From Rhodocyclaceae bacterium (lineage in GTDB: Bacteria; Pseudomonadota; Gammaproteobacteria; Burkholderiales; Rhodocyclaceae): 64,000 nt of DNA. The DNA is taken from assembly GCA_018261935.1 (NCBI GenBank), contig JAGTRP010000006.1, positions 149,704 to 213,703 of the forward strand, given 5' to 3'. Position numbers and translations under genes: made by a program. Positions within the stretch are counted from its first letter, which is position 1. Each line of letters starts with the position of its first letter. Below, in pieces: positions 38,358-46,942 of the stretch. A model generated the notes under the pieces. That model was not told the origin of the DNA. It saw nothing but the letters and a program-made list of their open reading frames with translations, and ran no database searches.

Positions 38358-38483
38358 CACTTTCACCCACCGCAACACAATGGATTTTTGCCAAAAAAAT
38401 ATGCAACTCCTTTGTTTTCAAAGGATTACGACGTACGAATAACCCTGGTATGTTGATACAAGTTGATCCACGTTCTAGAATAC

Positions 38484-38504
38484 CCCTTACACAGCCCTTA
38501 CACG
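38484..38504 (+). repeat. Tandem CCCTTACAC repeats, possible integrase arm sites
   Basis: CCCTTACACA (38484-38493) and CCCTTACACG (38495-38504) repeat with an 11-base period between the left attachment repeat and int. A matching GCCTTACACA lies at 51104-51113 near the right end. This arrangement fits arm-type binding sites of the integrase. Confidence 0.55.
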
Positions 38505-38532
38505 ACTTACCGCACCATCATCCAGGAAAATA

Positions 38533-39903
38533 ATGGCGCGCATCAAGCTAACGGCCGGCCGAATCAGGGATTTCGCTTGCCCCCCGGACAAGAAACAGGA
38601 CTTCCTGTGGGATACCGAAGCCCCCGGCCTTGGTGTCCGGGCAATGCCGACCGGACAAAAATCCTTCATCTTCCAGGGCTCTCTGCAAGGAGACGATCTT
38701 CGCGTGACCATCGGCGATGTGCGAGCCTGGACACTTGAAGCCCCTTGCCCCGATCGACCTGGCGCCCGCGAAGAAGCGCGCCGACTGCGAACACTGGTTG
38801 ACCAGGGCATTGATCCCCGGGAACGCAAAAAGGAGTTGGCCGAGGCCCGAGCCGCGGCCAAGGCCGCCAAAGAGACCGCTGCCCGAGTAGCCGCCGAAAA
38901 GCAACTCTACACGCTCCGCGCTCTGTGTGATGCCTACACGGCCAGCCTCACGTCCAAAGGCAAAACCAGAAGCGCCGCTGCAGCTCGCTCATCGTTCAAA
39001 TGCCACGTGGTTGAAGCGCACCAAGAAATCGCTGCCCTGCCGGCGCGCGAGGTGACCGCCCTTCAAATCGCCACCATGGTGCGGAAAGTGCGGGAGGCAG
39101 GGAAAGAGCGGGCAGCAGGTGTGCTACGCGCCTACCTCTCCGCGGCCTTCAACGCGGCGAAGCGCGCCCCGTTCGACGCCAGCTTGCCGGCAGACCTCAT
39201 CGCCTTCGCTGTCGAGCATAACCCGGTGGACGCGATCCCCGCCATTGCCACCCGCGCGGGAAAGCGGACGCTGTCCGCTGACGAGCTCAAACGCTACATC
39301 AAATCCCTGGGGAACAGCCTAATAGACCAGATTCTCTGGCTGGCGCTTTACGCAGGTGGACAGCGCACGGCTCAACTGCTCCGAGCACAGGTCCGCGATT
39401 ATGACCACGACACCCAAACCCTCCGTCTGTTGGATGGAAAGGGAAAACGCCGGGAGCCGCGCGAACATCTATTGCCCCTGGGACCACGCGCCGCGGAGAT
39501 GATAGATAGCCTGATCGACCGAGCCCGTAGAATGGAACTCGCCAACGCGGCCACAGAAGATCGGGAGCCCCGCAACGGCAATCTGCTTATCTTCTCGTCC
39601 CACGGCAAGGCCCCAATATCAATTTCGACGCCGGGTAAACGGCTTGCGGAGATATCCGCCGCCCTCGGCGGGGAGTCGTTTGACATCAGGGACATCCGGC
39701 GTACCGTCGAAACAATGCTGGCCAGCATGGGGGTCAGCAAGGACATCCGAGCCCAACTGCTGAGCCACGGCCTTTCGGGCGTCCAGGCAGTCCATTACGA
39801 CCGCCACCACTACATCGATGAAAAGCGGACCGCGCTCATAGCTTGGGAAAACCGGCTGGAATCCCTTAAGCACGACAAAATCTCGGCGAGGCCGATGGCA
39901 TGA
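38533..39903 (+). CDS. int: Site-specific tyrosine integrase
   Basis: The 456-residue recombinase has an N-terminal arm-binding DUF4102-like part (LTAGRIRDF, FLWDTEAPGLGVRAMPTGQK), a coiled middle rich in Lys/Glu/Ala (about 95-125), a core-binding domain and a catalytic domain. Catalytic residues visible are Arg near 277 (AGGQRTAQLL), RDIRRT (here Arg stands where the HxxR box usually has His), a His in LLSHGLSG, and the nucleophile Tyr near 422 (VHYDRHHY). An AGGA precedes the start. It sits next to the left attachment site as usual for tRNA-targeting elements. Confidence 0.92.
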   Translation: MARIKLTAGRIRDFACPPDKKQDFLWDTEAPGLGVRAMPTGQKSFIFQGSLQGDDLRVTIGDVRAWTLEAPCPDRPGAREEARRLRTLVDQGIDPRERKKELAEARAAAKAAKETAARVAAEKQLYTLRALCDAYTASLTSKGKTRSAAAARSSFKCHVVEAHQEIAALPAREVTALQIATMVRKVREAGKERAAGVLRAYLSAAFNAAKRAPFDASLPADLIAFAVEHNPVDAIPAIATRAGKRTLSADELKRYIKSLGNSLIDQILWLALYAGGQRTAQLLRAQVRDYDHDTQTLRLLDGKGKRREPREHLLPLGPRAAEMIDSLIDRARRMELANAATEDREPRNGNLLIFSSHGKAPISISTPGKRLAEISAALGGESFDIRDIRRTVETMLASMGVSKDIRAQLLSHGLSGVQAVHYDRHHYIDEKRTALIAWENRLESLKHDKISARPMA

Positions 39904-40109
39904 ATCTCCCTGCCGCCCCCTACCTCTTCTCCTCCTCGCCAACAGCGAGCAGCACAGTCCGTCAGGAAGCCCCCGAGGAGCCGTAGACCAGATTCCAGGG
40001 AAAAACCCGTGGAAGGGCTTTGCGTGCGGCACTGGTGGCATGCATAACAATAGAGAGCGCCCAGCCGAAGGAATTCCTCCTCCCGGCTTTCAGATAGAAA
40101 GGAATTTCT

Positions 40110-40322
40110 ATGCAGAACAGCGCTCTGCGTGACTACGAAGCCCTGGTCTCGCCCTCCTCGCCCCTCACCTACCATCTGAGCACGGAGGCATTCGCCGCCC
40201 TCAATCAGGTTAAGCCTCAGACTGTCCGAAAGCGGCTTTGCGAGACCGGCAGTTATTGGGGCGTGGTGCCGAAGAAGCTGCGCAACCTGCGCCTGGCCTG
40301 GCCCGCCGTCCAGGTCTCATGA
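40110..40322 (+). CDS. Small helix-turn-helix DNA-binding protein
   Basis: The 70-residue protein contains a helix-turn-helix-like stretch: LSTEAFAALNQVKPQTVRKR followed by LCETGSYWGVVPKKL and RLAWPAVQV. This resembles AlpA/excisionase-type wing-helix proteins often found beside integrases in proteobacterial islands. A good AAGGA lies 6 bases before the ATG. It may control excision or the mob gene one base downstream. Confidence 0.65.
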   Translation: MQNSALRDYEALVSPSSPLTYHLSTEAFAALNQVKPQTVRKRLCETGSYWGVVPKKLRNLRLAWPAVQVS

Positions 40323-40323
40323 C

Positions 40324-41565
40324 ATGGACGGAAGCGAGAAGATGGCGGCTTCGCAATACATTTCGCTCAAGAAGCTGGTCGGGAAAAATTTTCCGCTGAA
40401 CGCGGCCAAGCATAACCTGCGGGAGATCCAGGCCGAAATCGGTGCCGACAAGCACATTGACGCTAGCCGGATTCGGCAGAATCGGATTCTCGCGGGGCCG
40501 AGTTCGGCGGCCGAAGTGGCTGCCAGTGCGGAATCGATGTTGAAGGCAGCGGGCATCAGCAGCCTGCGCCGCGACGCCGTGCGCAGCGTGGAATTGGTCA
40601 TCAGCCTGCCGGCATGGGCGTCGGTAGTGCAATCCACCTATTTCGAGGACGTACTGGACTGGGTGTGTCGATTCTTCGCCGTCCCGGTCCTGTCCGCGGT
40701 CATTCACCTTGACGAAGCCGCCCCCCATTGCCATGTACTGCTCCTCCCGCTGGTCAATGGGCGCATGGTCGGCAGCGACTTGGTGGGCAATAGGAGCCGC
40801 CTGCGCGCCATCAGGGACGATTTCTTTGCCAACGTGGCATCGAAGCATGGCTTGACCCCTCCGTCGGCCTCCGCCCATAGCAGCGCCGACTCGCGGAAAC
40901 AGGCGGCCAGCCTGATTTTGGACACTATCGAAGCACAGCCGGAATTGTTGAGCAACTTGGCGATCAAGGAAGCGATGCGCGAGGTCCTGAAGCGGAATCC
41001 CGAGCCGGTGTTGGTGGCCATGGGAATCCGGCCCGATTCGTTATCCGCAGGGACCAGCCGCTTTGTCAGCATCATGACGAAGCCGTGTTCCCCCGAGAAT
41101 ACCGTCCGGCCCAAACAAGGTCGAAACCCTATAGGGTTTGCTCCCCCTGCCGCCATTGAAAAGCCGCGAACCCTATCCTGTGTAGGGTTTGATGGATCTG
41201 ATGCGACCGGGATTGACGGTAGTCCCGGCCAGCGAAACGCCGCTTTTCAGTCGAGAGAAGCGCCGGACCACGCGGTATCGGCACTCGACGCCCCGGCCGC
41301 CCATCTGGTGCAAGAAACCTCCCCGGAGTTCGCTCGCTGCCGCGACGATCAACCCAGCGAGTATTGGGATAGCGAACTGGGCGAATTCCGCTCCCCTCCG
41401 CAGCCAGAAAAAAAGCGTACGCGCGAAGCCGCCGCCGAGGAGGTAAAGCATCTGTTGGCAGCCCGGGGCGCGGGAGCGACGCTGCAGGGCCCGATTGTCT
41501 CCTTCTGCACTGCCGACCAGAAATGGCACAAAACTCCACAGGAAACCACCTGTCACGTCGACTAG
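40324..41565 (+). CDS. MOBV-family (Mob/Pre) relaxase
   Basis: The 413-residue protein has the MOBV motifs: a KHNLREIQAEIGADKHIDA segment near residue 29-47, followed by SRIRQNR, and the metal-binding HLDEAAPHCHVLLLPL (HxDExxPHxH) near residue 128. Relaxases of this group nick plasmid oriT and lead the strand into a recipient. The C-terminal part (about 200-413) is low-complexity and variable. Two palindromes lie inside its coding sequence. No oriT was recognised upstream. Confidence 0.85.
   Translation: MDGSEKMAASQYISLKKLVGKNFPLNAAKHNLREIQAEIGADKHIDASRIRQNRILAGPSSAAEVAASAESMLKAAGISSLRRDAVRSVELVISLPAWASVVQSTYFEDVLDWVCRFFAVPVLSAVIHLDEAAPHCHVLLLPLVNGRMVGSDLVGNRSRLRAIRDDFFANVASKHGLTPPSASAHSSADSRKQAASLILDTIEAQPELLSNLAIKEAMREVLKRNPEPVLVAMGIRPDSLSAGTSRFVSIMTKPCSPENTVRPKQGRNPIGFAPPAAIEKPRTLSCVGFDGSDATGIDGSPGQRNAAFQSREAPDHAVSALDAPAAHLVQETSPEFARCRDDQPSEYWDSELGEFRSPPQPEKKRTREAAAEEVKHLLAARGAGATLQGPIVSFCTADQKWHKTPQETTCHVD
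41124..41189. repeat. Two related AACCCTA/TAGGGTT palindromes within the relaxase gene
   Basis: AAACCCTATAGGGTTT (41124-41139) is a perfect 16-bp palindrome. AACCCTA-TCCTGTG-TAGGGTT (41169-41189) has the same arms with a 7-base spacer. Two occurrences 29 bases apart within a coding region are unlikely by chance. They may be protein-binding sites or REP-like. Confidence 0.6.
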
Positions 41566-41607
41566 TCGGCTGGTAGCAATTACTGAAAAATCACCGGCGC
41601 AAAACAC

Positions 41608-42042
41608 ATGACGAACAACCCAAACCTAAAACGGGGATGGAAACCAGGGCAATCGGGCAACCCGGCGGGCCGCCCCAAGGGCAGCCGTAACCGCACGACG
41701 CTTGTCGCGTTGGCCGCGATGGAACAAGGCGCTGAAGAAATCGCCCGAATGCTGGTGGAGGCGGCACTCGGCGGTGACATATCGGCTGCCCGCTTTGTGC
41801 TGGACCGTTTGTGCCCGCCGATGCGCGACCGCCCGATATCGATCGACTTACCCGACACAAGGTCCGCTGAAGGCATTTCCAAAGCCCAGCAGGCAGTCCT
41901 GGAGGCTGTAGCTGGCGGCGAATTGACTCCGGGTGAAGGCGCGGCCCTGGCCGGCCTCGTGGAGGGCCGCAGGAAGGCTCTGGAAACCGAGGAACTGGAA
42001 CGGCGCATTGCGACCTTGGAGGAGAAGTCGTGGGCCTGTTGA
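41608..42042 (+). CDS. DUF5681 domain protein
   Basis: The 144-residue protein starts with the DUF5681 signature WKPGQSGNPAGRPKGSRN (near residue 11). The rest is helical, with AAMEQGAEEIARMLVEAAL and an acidic C-terminal coiled part. This family is common on phage and plasmid-like elements; its role is unknown. It follows the relaxase by 42 bases. Confidence 0.8.
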   Translation: MTNNPNLKRGWKPGQSGNPAGRPKGSRNRTTLVALAAMEQGAEEIARMLVEAALGGDISAARFVLDRLCPPMRDRPISIDLPDTRSAEGISKAQQAVLEAVAGGELTPGEGAALAGLVEGRRKALETEELERRIATLEEKSWAC

Positions 42043-42299
42043 TCCGTCGTCTCCGAAGACTCGAACTCCGAACCCATCGCGACGCCTCCGCAAATCCACT
42101 ATCGGGGCCCGCGCTGCAGCAGGCTCAAGCGACACTGGCGGCGAAGTATGGCCTGACGCTGGCTGAAGTGATGGCTCAGCACGGCGACTGGCCGGCCTTC
42201 TGCTACTGGGTGATTATGCATAGACCAGAATCCAACATTCCCGACACCGACGAGGGGAGCGCCCAACACGGGTACATGGCCATGCTGGATCGCACTTAA
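42030..42299 (+). CDS. Hypothetical protein
   Basis: The 89-residue protein has a basic N-terminus (LLIRRLRRLELRTHRDAS) and a mostly helical rest (QQAQATLAAKYGLTLAEVMAQ). It overlaps the DUF5681 gene by 13 bases, so the two are probably coupled. I do not recognise a family. It is the last gene before the cas operon. Confidence 0.55.
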   Translation: MGLLIRRLRRLELRTHRDASANPLSGPALQQAQATLAAKYGLTLAEVMAQHGDWPAFCYWVIMHRPESNIPDTDEGSAQHGYMAMLDRT

Positions 42300-42367
42300 C
42301 CGGCCGGTTCCGGCGATGCCGGTACTACCGCTGGCAATCCGCAGACAACGGGGATAATGGGCCGCGG

Positions 42368-42396
42368 CTGGCATCAATGCCAGATGAATTTATACT
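42368..42396 (+). promoter_or_regulatory. Putative promoter and operator of the cas operon
   Basis: A -10 TATACT (42391-42396) and a -35-like CTGGCA (42368-42373) are 17 bases apart. A perfect inverted repeat CTGGCAT-CA-ATGCCAG (42368-42383) covers the -35 and part of the spacer, a position expected of a repressor or activator site. The region is A/T-rich compared with its surroundings and ends 20 bases before cas3. Confidence 0.55.
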
Positions 42397-42416
42397 TATG
42401 CCGTAAATATATCGAC

Positions 42417-45400
42417 ATGGCGGACCACCAAGTGCTGAACGCGCTCTTTGCTGGGCTTTTCGATTCCCCCCCAAATCGCTGGCAACGAGAGGCTTTCGAC
42501 GCTTTCTGCGAGAATCGCCTGCCGCGGTATATCAAGGTACCCACTGCCGGGGGAAAGACCGCCATCCTGGCCGTTTTCCTCGCCGCCCTCGCCACCCAGG
42601 CCCGAGCAGGAATGGTGACCCTTCCACGACGCCTTGTCCTGGTCGTTAATCGCCGGGTGCTCGTCGACCAGGCGACCGGCTTGGCTGAGCGGTTGCTGCG
42701 CCAGCTCTCTTCGGACACATTCCCTGCGGTCACAGAGGCACTGAAGAGCATCTCGCCGCGCCGAGTCCCGCTTGCCGTCTCCACCCTGCGCGGCGCCCTG
42801 GCCGACAACGGCGAATGGAGCCTGGACCCGGCCACGCCGGCCATCGTCCTGGGCACGCCGGACATGATCGGCAGTCGCCTACTCTTTCGCGGCTACGGCA
42901 CTGGCCGGTCACGGGCCGCTACCCACGCCGGCCTCCTCGGCATCGACACACTGGTCGTTCACGACGAAGCGCACCTCGCTCCGACGTTTTCCGCCCTGCT
43001 GCACGAGATCGAAACCCTGGCTCGCCCCAGTGCCGAGGCCGTCGGACGCGCGCCGCTGCACGTGCTGGAGATGACCGCCACCCTCGACTCCCAGTGCGCG
43101 CCGGGGAGTGTGCTTTCCTGCAACGTCGCCGACGATCCGCTGCTCTCAAAGCGCATGCAGGCGCCAAAGACACTGGCCATGGTCGATTTGGCGGGGGAAC
43201 TTCCCAAAGGAAAACCGGCTGCTCACATCCTCAATGAGATCGCCAAACGCGCCATCGCCTACGCCGACGCCAGCAAGGCCGTGGCCATCTTCGTGCACCG
43301 CCCGGAAGCGGCGGGATTGCTCGCCGATCGACTCGCTCAGGCCAGCATCCCGCCAGAGCGGATCGCCATCTTGACCGGTACTCTCCGAGGCTGGGAGCGC
43401 GAGCGACTGCTCGACTCGGCCGCCTTCCGCCGCTTCTTGCCGTCGCGGCCGGAGAACGCCTCGCCTGAGCCCACGGCCTACCTAATTTGTACCTCCGCAG
43501 GTGAAATCGGCCTGGACATCGATGCCGACGTGGGGCTGATGGACCTGGTGACTCTGGACCGAATCATCCAGCGTGCCGGCCGCATCAATCGCCGGGGGCT
43601 CGGTACTGGCAGGCTCTTCCTCGTCCATGCCCAGGGCAACGAAATTGACGGCTCACTGCGCGCGCCGAGCCAAGTCACGTTGGAGCTACTGACCACCCAG
43701 CCCGAGGGCGAATTTGGCTTAGACGCCAGCCCCCTGGCGCTTTCGCTCTTGATTGAGCAACCGCGTTACGCCGCCGCGATTCCCCCGCCCCCCCCCAGGC
43801 GCAGCCTGGAACCCGGAATCGTGGCGCAATGGGCCATGACCACCCTGTGCCTGGATGCATTGCGTGTCCCGGCCCCGGATCTCTTCCTGCAAGCGCTCGA
43901 TGAGGAAGACCGCGACGTTGACCTGATCTGGCGCGTCTTCCCCCATGACGAAGCGTGCTTGGCTGACTGGTTCGACGCTTGGCCGGTCCTCCGGCACGAG
44001 CGGGCCAGGCTGCCGGTATTTAAGGCGCGCGCGCTACTTGAAGCGCTCTGGCCGCGTGCGCTCCAGCACGCCGGCCACGACATTGCCGTCGCCATCCTCG
44101 ACAGCCAAGGCCGCCTAGAGGCAGGAGGCGCCTTTGCGGGATATGCCGATCTGCGTACGCTCATGCGCAGTGCCATCCCAGGAAAAACGCTCGTCATCCG
44201 CAATGATCTTGGCGGATTGACGGGGGCCGGTCTGCCGGACGGCAACTGCCATGAGCCGGTCGCCGACGTATCGACGCAGATGCGCGGCCAAGTCATCACC
44301 CTGGATTACGGGGTCGATCTCATGACTGGAGAGTGTTCGTGGTCGGACGGCGAGCATGTCGCACCGCGCTTGCCGGCTTTGATCGAAGCGTACCACCCCG
44401 GGCACGAAATCGTTTTCTCGGAGGAGGCCGAGCTGCCACCCGCCGATCTCCTCGGACAGGAGTCTGCCCGTCGCCAAGTTCTGGTCTGGCTGCAAAGGCA
44501 CGATATCGTCGACCCGGACGCTGGCGATGCTGCCTCGCATGCGCGCTGCGACCGCATGTTGGATGAGCACCTGGAGTTGGCCCGCAAGGCTGCCCTCGCC
44601 ATCCTCGACTGCCTCGCCTTGCCAGCGCCGCTGTCGACATCCATCGAGGCGGCATCGGCCAGGCATGACCTCGGAAAACGCTATAAACGCTGGCAGGCGG
44701 CCCTCGGCAACCCCAACCCGGATCGCCCCCTGGCCAAGAGCCGGCGGCCTTTTTTCGACCAGCACCTGAACGACGGCTATCGGCACGAGCTCGGATCGGT
44801 GCTCGAAGTCGGCGAAGGTATCGACGAACTGGAAAGCCATCTGATCGCCGCCCACCACGGCTGGGCGCGCCCGGGCTTCTCCAGCAAGTCACGCCAGCAT
44901 CCGGGATGCCAAGAGGCTGCTGACCGTGTCGCAGTCTCGTTTGCCCGTTTGAACGAGCGTTTCGGGCCGTGGGGCCTGGCCTATCTCGAAGCCGTCGTCA
45001 AAAGCGCCGACATCCTTGCCGAGCTGGATGCAGATCGCTTGAGCAGGCGACCGATTCCGGAGCATCTTCCTGTGACGCGACCGGCCGTCAGCAGCGCGCC
45101 CATATCCGCCGTCGATATCCCGGCCGATCCTCGCAACTTCGGGGAGTATCTTGCCTGCCTGGGGCTCCTGGGGGTCTTGAGCTTGGCCAAACACGGCCTG
45201 AACGCCGCTTGGTCCACGGGCGCTTTTCGGATCGAAGGGGCCACCGAGGCGGACATCCTGAACGCTGTCGACCAAGTAGTGGATTTTCAGATCGCAGTCG
45301 ACGAGCGGGCGTTGCTGCCCGAGCTGAAGGAAGCCAAATTCCCGCCGCTCCGGATCACCTTCGGAAAAACGGGTTGCACGCTGGCACTCAACAACTGGCT

Positions 45401-45908
45401 CGCACCCGGTTTCTCCGGCAAGTCCGAATGGAAACTGAGCGCCGGCCAGACGGAGGCCACCAAGATCCTGTCCGGCCTGTGCATTGCCGCGCGCCAGCTA
45501 CGCCCGCGCCTGACTGCCCCGGCCCTGATATTCCAGCTCGGCACTACCATGAAAGAGCGCTTTCGGTTCGATGCTGGCACGAGCTGGTCGGCGCTCGACG
45601 CGGGCTTTACCTTGAACGAGGACGAGCGCTTCAGCACGGCCCGGGTATTCCTGGAAATCTTCTCTATCCTGGGCCTACAGCACGTCTTCCCGCCCCCTGG
45701 CGACCGCGAGCCGTTCCGTTACTTCACGTGGACACAGCCGCTACCTGCTGCGCTCTGCCTGGCGGCCGCCAAGGGCTTGCTCCCACTTCCGACCCGCGGC
45801 TGGACACCCCGGCGGGTCCCGTCCGGTCAGATGAAGGACATTTTCACTTCCGAACTCACTTTTTCTAGCGAGGAAAGCACATGGCTGCCAAAGCACTTGA
45901 TTCTCTGA
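42417..45908 (+). CDS. cas3: Type I-G Cas3 helicase-nuclease fused to a Csb3/Cas8-like module
   Basis: The protein is about 1163 residues from ATG 42417 (MADHQVLNALFAGLF). The helicase part has Walker A TAGGKT (near 42), DEAH (near 181, VVHDEAHLAP), a TGTLRGWERE block and QRAGRINRRG (motif VI). A nuclease HD domain follows rather than precedes it, with ARHDLGKRYKRW near 747 and AAHHGWARPG near 810. From about residue 890 a separate module begins (IPADPRNFGEYLACLGLLGV) that lacks helicase or HD motifs and resembles Csb3, the large-subunit-like protein of type I-G. Helicase-then-HD order is characteristic of I-G Cas3. The Csb3 assignment is from memory of the family and is inferred. Confidence 0.85.
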   Translation: MADHQVLNALFAGLFDSPPNRWQREAFDAFCENRLPRYIKVPTAGGKTAILAVFLAALATQARAGMVTLPRRLVLVVNRRVLVDQATGLAERLLRQLSSDTFPAVTEALKSISPRRVPLAVSTLRGALADNGEWSLDPATPAIVLGTPDMIGSRLLFRGYGTGRSRAATHAGLLGIDTLVVHDEAHLAPTFSALLHEIETLARPSAEAVGRAPLHVLEMTATLDSQCAPGSVLSCNVADDPLLSKRMQAPKTLAMVDLAGELPKGKPAAHILNEIAKRAIAYADASKAVAIFVHRPEAAGLLADRLAQASIPPERIAILTGTLRGWERERLLDSAAFRRFLPSRPENASPEPTAYLICTSAGEIGLDIDADVGLMDLVTLDRIIQRAGRINRRGLGTGRLFLVHAQGNEIDGSLRAPSQVTLELLTTQPEGEFGLDASPLALSLLIEQPRYAAAIPPPPPRRSLEPGIVAQWAMTTLCLDALRVPAPDLFLQALDEEDRDVDLIWRVFPHDEACLADWFDAWPVLRHERARLPVFKARALLEALWPRALQHAGHDIAVAILDSQGRLEAGGAFAGYADLRTLMRSAIPGKTLVIRNDLGGLTGAGLPDGNCHEPVADVSTQMRGQVITLDYGVDLMTGECSWSDGEHVAPRLPALIEAYHPGHEIVFSEEAELPPADLLGQESARRQVLVWLQRHDIVDPDAGDAASHARCDRMLDEHLELARKAALAILDCLALPAPLSTSIEAASARHDLGKRYKRWQAALGNPNPDRPLAKSRRPFFDQHLNDGYRHELGSVLEVGEGIDELESHLIAAHHGWARPGFSSKSRQHPGCQEAADRVAVSFARLNERFGPWGLAYLEAVVKSADILAELDADRLSRRPIPEHLPVTRPAVSSAPISAVDIPADPRNFGEYLACLGLLGVLSLAKHGLNAAWSTGAFRIEGATEADILNAVDQVVDFQIAVDERALLPELKEAKFPPLRITFGKTGCTLALNNWLAPGFSGKSEWKLSAGQTEATKILSGLCIAARQLRPRLTAPALIFQLGTTMKERFRFDAGTSWSALDAGFTLNEDERFSTARVFLEIFSILGLQHVFPPPGDREPFRYFTWTQPLPAALCLAAAKGLLPLPTRGWTPRRVPSGQMKDIFTSELTFSSEESTWLPKHLIL

Positions 45909-46942
45909 AATCCCTTCTCCTCGACCCCAAGGCAGTGGCAATTCTCTGCCGGCAGCCGCTGGAATCGGTGGAGGGGCCGGGCGGGGTAGTTTTTCCGCCA
46001 ACCTACCCGGGCAAGAGCCGCGACGATGGTCCCGAATACAACATCAGCACCTTCAATGACGGCAAGAATGTGTGCACCATCGATTCAGTCCAATCCCAAG
46101 CCAACCGCATTGAGGCGGCCTTCCTCGACGAGCCCTACCGGTCACTGGTACGCCGAGTCACGGTCCGCGCCAAGCTCGCCGAAGGCGCCGAGAAGGTCAT
46201 TGATGTCCTGGAGGCCCCCCACCGGTTGGCCGATGCCACCATCCGCTTCTCCGATCTGCGCGAACAGGCTGAGGAAGCCTTCCGCGCCTTCCGCAACGAT
46301 CCGGCTAAGGTCGCCCTGCTCTCCCCTATGTCCTTGCTCATGGGGGCCTGGGACTCCCGCGGTACCCAGTGCAAGATTCCGCGAGCGCTGACGGCGCGGA
46401 TCGATGCCTTCAACGTCCGCTGTCTGCAACGACGCGCTCTGTACTTGGCAACTCTCACCAGCAAGGAACTGGGTCATGAAGAAGAAAAACTGTCCGGAAT
46501 CGGCCTGGACAACGCGCCCTCTGGCCCCAGCCCGGCCGGTGTCATCGCCGATGGCGGCATCTACCGCGAATCGGTGTTCAATCTGGTGGCCCTGCGCCAA
46601 AACTGCCGCATAACGTACCCGCCCGCGGCCGGTGACACCCTGTCGCCCTATATCTTCGGGCTGGGCCTGGTGGCGCTAACGCTGCAGCCGGAGGAATTTT
46701 TGCGCCAGGGCTGCCTACTGGTAGCCGGCGGCCCGGTGGAGGCCAGCGTCCGCCTCTCGGATGGCAGCCGCCAGACCTTGGACTTGTCGTCCGATATCGC
46801 TCTCGCTTACGCACAGAATGCAGCCGCCGCCTTTGGGGTGCCGTCCCTGGCTCCGCTACACGGCCAGTTCCAGCCCGAATTGATCGACGAGCACAATAAG
46901 AAGGCCAAGGCCAGGAAAAACAAGGAGCAAAATGTTGCTTGA
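45881..46942 (+). CDS. csb1: Type I-G Cas7 (Csb1, GSU0053 family)
   Basis: The 353-residue backbone subunit of the Cascade-like complex has the GSU0053 signature: VFPPTYPGKSRDDGPEYN, CTIDSVQSQANRIEAAF (near 65-80), then LMGAWDSRGTQCKIPRA. It coats the crRNA spacer. Its start overlaps the end of the cas3 gene by 28 bases and its end overlaps csb2 by 11 bases, so the three genes form one translationally coupled operon. Confidence 0.93.
   Translation: MAAKALDSLKSLLLDPKAVAILCRQPLESVEGPGGVVFPPTYPGKSRDDGPEYNISTFNDGKNVCTIDSVQSQANRIEAAFLDEPYRSLVRRVTVRAKLAEGAEKVIDVLEAPHRLADATIRFSDLREQAEEAFRAFRNDPAKVALLSPMSLLMGAWDSRGTQCKIPRALTARIDAFNVRCLQRRALYLATLTSKELGHEEEKLSGIGLDNAPSGPSPAGVIADGGIYRESVFNLVALRQNCRITYPPAAGDTLSPYIFGLGLVALTLQPEEFLRQGCLLVAGGPVEASVRLSDGSRQTLDLSSDIALAYAQNAAAAFGVPSLAPLHGQFQPELIDEHNKKAKARKNKEQNVA

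Noticed and set aside
39904..40109. Possible oriT upstream of the MOBV relaxase
   Set aside because: The 206-base gap has a short AGGAATTCCT palindrome but no nick-like TAGTGTG sequence of the pMV158 type; I could not support an origin of transfer.
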